Source: JASJGK01 sp033791585
GTDB lineage: Bacteria > SAR324 > XYD2-FULL-50-16
Reading direction: 5' to 3'
DNA: 8,357 nucleotides
Assembly: GCA_033791585.1 (NCBI GenBank)
Contig: JASJGK010000063.1
Span: 1 to 8,357 of the forward strand
In this document: piece by piece, positions 5,998 through 8,357 of the stretch
How positions within the stretch are numbered: the first letter of the stretch is position 1
Layout: each line of letters opens with the position of its first letter
The notes under the pieces: model-generated
The model's input: the letters and a program-made list of their open reading frames with translations, nothing else
What the model was told of the DNA's origin: nothing
Databases searched by the model: none
Made by a program: the position numbers and the translations under genes

Positions 5998-6745
5998 CCT
6001 CTTAGCCTTAGACTTAGGTAATAGCAGGCTCAAAGCTGCTTTTTTGGTGGGAGAAAAAATTACAAACTTCTCCCTCGAATCCTCTGACTTAGAAAAAAAT
6101 CTTGGGAGCCTATTCAAAGAAATTAGCCTTTGTGGTAAGTTGCAAGGTATCATTCTCTGCTCAGTACAACCAAGCAGCACAGAAAACCTCTGCAAAGAGG
6201 CAAAAAAAGCCTTTGGTCTAGAGCCTGTAATAGTAGACCAAATTCTGCTTGAAAAGCTAGGGCTGAAAACAGAAACTGTCGGCGCAGGTAACGACCGCCT
6301 TGCCACAGCCTATGGTCTATGGTTAGAATATAGACAAAATTTACTCATTGCTGATTTTGGGACGGCCATTACACTAGACGCCATAAACCTCGAAGGTGAA
6401 TTTTTAGGCGGCAGCATTAGCCCAGGGCTAAAGCTTTGCGCAGAAGCACTTAAGAACGAAACAGCGCAGCTTTTTGAGGTGCCTTTAGAGCCGCCAAAAG
6501 AAGTAATTGGAAAAAATACGACCCAAGCAATGCAATCTGGCATCATTCTTGGAAATGCTTACATGACGAAGTGCCTTGCGGAAAAATTTGCCCGTCACTG
6601 CGCTTGTGACTTCTACAAAATTGTCACTGGCGGTTCAGTAAAGCTCGTTCACCCCTATTTAGGTGAAGAGTGGGATGCACAAGAAAACGCAACTATATTG
6701 GCATTAAAAAATATTTACACGGCTGTAAAAGGCTTTCAACCTTAA
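5981..6745 (+). CDS. coaX: Type III pantothenate kinase
   Basis: Phosphorylates pantothenate with ATP, the first committed step of coenzyme A synthesis; the type III enzyme is an ASKHA-fold kinase, unlike E. coli CoaA, and is not feedback-inhibited by CoA in characterised cases. The 254-residue length is typical. Motifs: DLGNSRLKAAF (11-21, phosphate-binding loop), GAGNDRLATAYG (101-112, with Asp105 at the position of the catalytic Asp of the Thermotoga enzyme), ADFGTAITLDAI (124-135), GEFLGGSISPGL (139-150), GKNTTQAMQSGI (177-188) and TGGSVKLV (216-223). ATG 5981 lies inside ribE, giving a 17-bp overlap in another frame, so translation is probably coupled; there is no strong Shine-Dalgarno. 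A BirA-CoaX fusion, as in some bacteria, is not present. Confidence 0.95.
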   Translation: MDLATNLLALDLGNSRLKAAFLVGEKITNFSLESSDLEKNLGSLFKEISLCGKLQGIILCSVQPSSTENLCKEAKKAFGLEPVIVDQILLEKLGLKTETVGAGNDRLATAYGLWLEYRQNLLIADFGTAITLDAINLEGEFLGGSISPGLKLCAEALKNETAQLFEVPLEPPKEVIGKNTTQAMQSGIILGNAYMTKCLAEKFARHCACDFYKIVTGGSVKLVHPYLGEEWDAQENATILALKNIYTAVKGFQP

Positions 6746-6757
6746 ACGAGAAAAACC

Positions 6758-7783
6758 ATGGGTGATGACGACGGATTCGACTTAGACGACGATCTAGGTT
6801 TGGATGACGATGGCGACGATGGTGGCATTGGCGCATTAGATTCTGATATGGATGATGATGACGCTGGCTTAGATGCCGGTGGCGATGCTGGGGAAACCGA
6901 GCTTGATTCATTTTTTGAAGACCTAAGTTCTATCGATGATACCGAACCTGAACCAGCAGCTCCAGCAGCTCCAGCGGCGGCGGCAGCTCCAGCAGCAGCG
7001 GCTCCAGTAGCAGCGGCCCCAGCAGCGGCAGCCCCAGCTAAAAAGGGTGGCATGATGAAAATCATAGCTATCATTTTAGTATTGGCAGGCCTTGGTGGTG
7101 GTGGTTGGTTTTATATGAATCAACCAGAAGAAGAGTTTGTGATGGAAGAAGCTCCTATGGTTGAAGAGACCATAGAGCCTGTAGAGCAAAAACTAGTTTT
7201 GGAAATGGAAGAAAAGCCAGCTCCAAGGCCACAGCCTAAAAAGATTGTGAGAAAATTGCCTCCACCCCCTCCCCCTGAACCTATTATTGAGGCTGTTAGG
7301 GCTACACCTAGGTTTTTAGTGCAGGTAGGTTCTTGTTCCTTTGAGCGTTGTAAAAAAGAATTTTCAACGAGAATTCGTGGAATGGGTGAGCCAGTACATT
7401 ATAGAACCAGCGGAGAAAAGTTTGATTTCATTTCCTTGGTTACAAAACAGATTTTTGGGATTCGTGATGCTGAAAACTGGATTCGTATGATCAATGAAGC
7501 TAACGAACGAGTTGGTGTTGCAGGATTGGTAAAGCAAAGTAATGGCTACCGTGTAAGCATGGGAACCTTTACCAGCTTAGAAAAGGCAAAAAGTTTAAAG
7601 GTTTACCTTGAAGGTCTTTTTCCGAAAGAAGGTCTAATGTTAAATTTAGAACACATGCAGCAAGATTACAAAACAGTAAAAATCTTTGCAGGTCCTTATA
7701 CCACAAAGCGTAACGCAAGAAAGGCTTTGGATAATTTTAGATCCAAAAGAGAATTCACTGGTGCCTTTATAACTAGGTATTAA
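6758..7783 (+). CDS. Bitopic membrane protein with acidic N-terminus and C-terminal SPOR-like domain(s)
   Basis: Resembles the FtsN/DamX/DedD class by architecture: a cytoplasmic N-terminal part, one transmembrane helix and a periplasmic part ending in a SPOR fold, which binds denuded glycan strands at division sites. Residues 1-62 are extremely acidic (Asp-rich, with runs of DDD); 67-94 are an Ala/Pro linker; 99-120 (MMKIIAIILVLAGLGGGGWF) are the membrane segment, preceded by two lysines; 121-180 are Glu- and Pro-rich, with a run of six prolines. The C-terminal 263-341 (YRVSMGTFTSLEKAKSL... VKIFAGPYTTKRNARKAL) fits SPOR. Residues 184-262 (RFLVQVGSCSFERCKKEF...) have the same layout and may be a second, divergent copy with two cysteines (193, 198). 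It starts 12 nt after coaX; a weak GAG precedes it. The domain is a confident guess; the role in division is inferred. Confidence 0.8.
   Translation: MGDDDGFDLDDDLGLDDDGDDGGIGALDSDMDDDDAGLDAGGDAGETELDSFFEDLSSIDDTEPEPAAPAAPAAAAAPAAAAPVAAAPAAAAPAKKGGMMKIIAIILVLAGLGGGGWFYMNQPEEEFVMEEAPMVEETIEPVEQKLVLEMEEKPAPRPQPKKIVRKLPPPPPPEPIIEAVRATPRFLVQVGSCSFERCKKEFSTRIRGMGEPVHYRTSGEKFDFISLVTKQIFGIRDAENWIRMINEANERVGVAGLVKQSNGYRVSMGTFTSLEKAKSLKVYLEGLFPKEGLMLNLEHMQQDYKTVKIFAGPYTTKRNARKALDNFRSKREFTGAFITRY
6956..7039 (+). repeat. GC-rich Ala/Pro triplet-repeat tract
   Basis: The sequence coding residues 67-94 of the SPOR-like protein is built almost wholly from GCA, GCT, GCG, GCC and CCA/CCC codons (a run of CAGCAGCTC/AGCGGC-like units), giving an Ala/Pro linker and a local GC content far above the rest of the window. 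Slippage here would change linker length in steps of one codon without shifting frame. Confidence 0.85.
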
Positions 7784-7809
7784 GCTACTTCCTTTAAGTT
7801 GGAGCTTAA
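7780..7809 (+). other. Inverted repeat at the stop codon of the SPOR-protein gene
   Basis: TTAAGCT (7780-7786) and AGCTTAA (7803-7809) pair perfectly over 7 bp; inside, ACTT and AAGT can add a 4-bp stem around CCTTT. The stem contains the TAA stop (7781-7783). It has no T-tract and is AT-rich, so it is more likely a 3'-end stabilising structure or chance than a terminator. Confidence 0.3.
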
Positions 7810-7859
7810 AAACCTTAAGAAAAATGCTCTAGCGACTTTATAAAAAAACAACTATATTC

Positions 7860-7877
7860 TAGGGGTCTAGGCCTCTA
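7860..7877 (+). other. Short hairpin just before the terminator
   Basis: TAGGGG (7860-7865) can pair with CCTCTA (7872-7877), with one G-U pair, around a 6-nt loop. It lies 5 bp upstream of the intrinsic terminator and may form part of a two-hairpin 3' end. Role unproven. Confidence 0.3.
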
Positions 7878-7882
7878 AATTT

Positions 7883-7912
7883 AAAAAGGGGCTTTTCAGC
7901 CCCTTTTTTTTT
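7883..7912 (+). terminator. Rho-independent terminator of the ribD-ribE-coaX run
   Basis: A strong hairpin, GGGGCT (7888-7893), loop TTTC, AGCCCC (7898-7903), is flanked by five As on the left and nine Ts on the right (7904-7912), so the stem can extend to 11 bp in the RNA. It ends the transcript about 100 nt after the SPOR-protein stop. The T-tract ends at the base before the next gene's ATG. Confidence 0.92.
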
Positions 7913-8357
7913 ATGCGCCAAATAACTATTTTTTTTCTTTTTGTCTTTTTTTCCTTAAGCCAAATTACCTTTGCGCAACCTATGGCTTTGATTGAAGGTT
8001 TTGACTCAGAAACCACTAGGCACGCTCAAAAAATCAACCAGCTCTTAAATGCCTACCAGCTCGAGTCGAGCGGTGATTTAAAAAGGGCAAAAAAAACTTG
8101 GGGTTTGGCTCCTGACAGCCTAACAAAATCGAATCATCTCTTTTTTATTCAGTTTTTTTTAAATAAACCCATTCCACCTACCTCTAAAACCCAAGTTGTA
8201 TTTCAGGGGAACTACTACCTTTGGAGGCACCAGTACGCTAAGGCAAACAAGCTACTGGAATCTCGAGCTATATTAAGCGCTTCAGAAAAAATCCTGTTGA
8301 TCCATGCCCAGTTAGCCTTGGGTAAGTACCAAAAAGCGGCCAAAGCCCTCGCCCAGT
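7913..8357 (+). CDS. Exported helical-repeat (TPR-like) protein, N-terminal part (cut by window edge)
   Basis: An open frame of 148 codons runs off the right edge. It starts with a clear signal peptide: MRQ, a hydrophobic core (residues 4-18, ITIFFLFVFFSLSQI), and a signal peptidase I site TFA-QP after residue 21. The mature part looks alpha-helical, with GNYYLWRHQYAKANKLLES (99-117) and HAQLALGKYQKAAKAL (131-146) resembling TPR helices, so a periplasmic or outer-membrane-associated scaffold is likely; I cannot name a family. The ATG follows the upstream terminator's T-tract with no Shine-Dalgarno. The next ATG (7982) would lose the signal peptide, so 7913 is preferred. Codon use and base composition match the neighbours. 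Confidence 0.75.
   Translation, partial: MRQITIFFLFVFFSLSQITFAQPMALIEGFDSETTRHAQKINQLLNAYQLESSGDLKRAKKTWGLAPDSLTKSNHLFFIQFFLNKPIPPTSKTQVVFQGNYYLWRHQYAKANKLLESRAILSASEKILLIHAQLALGKYQKAAKALAQ

Noticed and set aside
6742..7074. Reverse-strand open frame of 110 codons rich in Ala/Gly/Ser.
   Set aside because: It is the antisense shadow of the Asp-rich and Ala/Pro-rich low-complexity region, which is free of stops on both strands. No known-family features or ribosome site.
7784..7882. Promoter for the right-edge gene (TATATT at 7853-7858 or TATAAA at 7839-7844).
   Set aside because: No acceptable -35 at 16-18 bp from either, so I could not support a promoter call.

Overview
The window comes from a bacterial chromosome of moderate-to-low GC content (estimated by eye, not computed). 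The flagellar switch protein, the class I iron-sulfur fumarase, the lysine-type EF-P, type III pantothenate kinase and a bitopic SPOR-domain protein suggest a motile, diderm, free-living bacterium. The EF-P N-terminus (MYDTNDLRKGL...) reminds me of deltaproteobacterial-type lineages in the broad sense (possibly SAR324/Lambdaproteobacteria), but this is an impression from memory and no search supports it. I see no phage, transposon, CRISPR, plasmid or resistance genes; the content is ordinary core genome.

Layout. The left part (1-1253) is read leftward: the N-terminal 120 codons of elongation factor P (running off the edge), then an upstream-lying Crp/Fnr-family regulator whose start I place at 1253 from its Shine-Dalgarno. 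A 323-bp AT-rich divergent intergenic region (1254-1576) holds a good promoter for the regulator and a perfect 7+6+7 dyad. Reading rightward from 1577 come class I fumarase, a 114-bp spacer with nested inverted repeats, and then a tightly packed run of genes: a small secreted four-cysteine protein (unknown), a FliN-type flagellar switch protein with a repeat-bearing N-terminal extension, ribD, ribE, coaX (overlapping ribE by 17 bp) and a membrane-anchored protein with one or two SPOR-like domains. Gaps in this run are 0-14 bp, so it is probably one transcript, closed by a strong intrinsic terminator at 7883-7912. The start codon of the next gene, an exported protein cut by the right edge, lies directly after the terminator's T-tract.

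How the genes fit together. RibD and RibE supply three steps towards riboflavin (deamination, reduction, and final dismutation) and CoaX supplies the first step of coenzyme A synthesis, so the core of the run is cofactor synthesis. The SPOR protein (cell envelope/division) and FliN (motor) are not related to that by function; their presence may reflect growth-linked co-expression or simple proximity. The Crp/Fnr regulator, divergent from fumarase, is a natural candidate to control it and itself.

I did not find a clearly novel system. The parts most worth a second look are the tandem DPFEAA motifs of FliN, the small cysteine-containing exported protein in the same run, the terminator-start codon junction at 7883-7915, and several structured intergenic regions.
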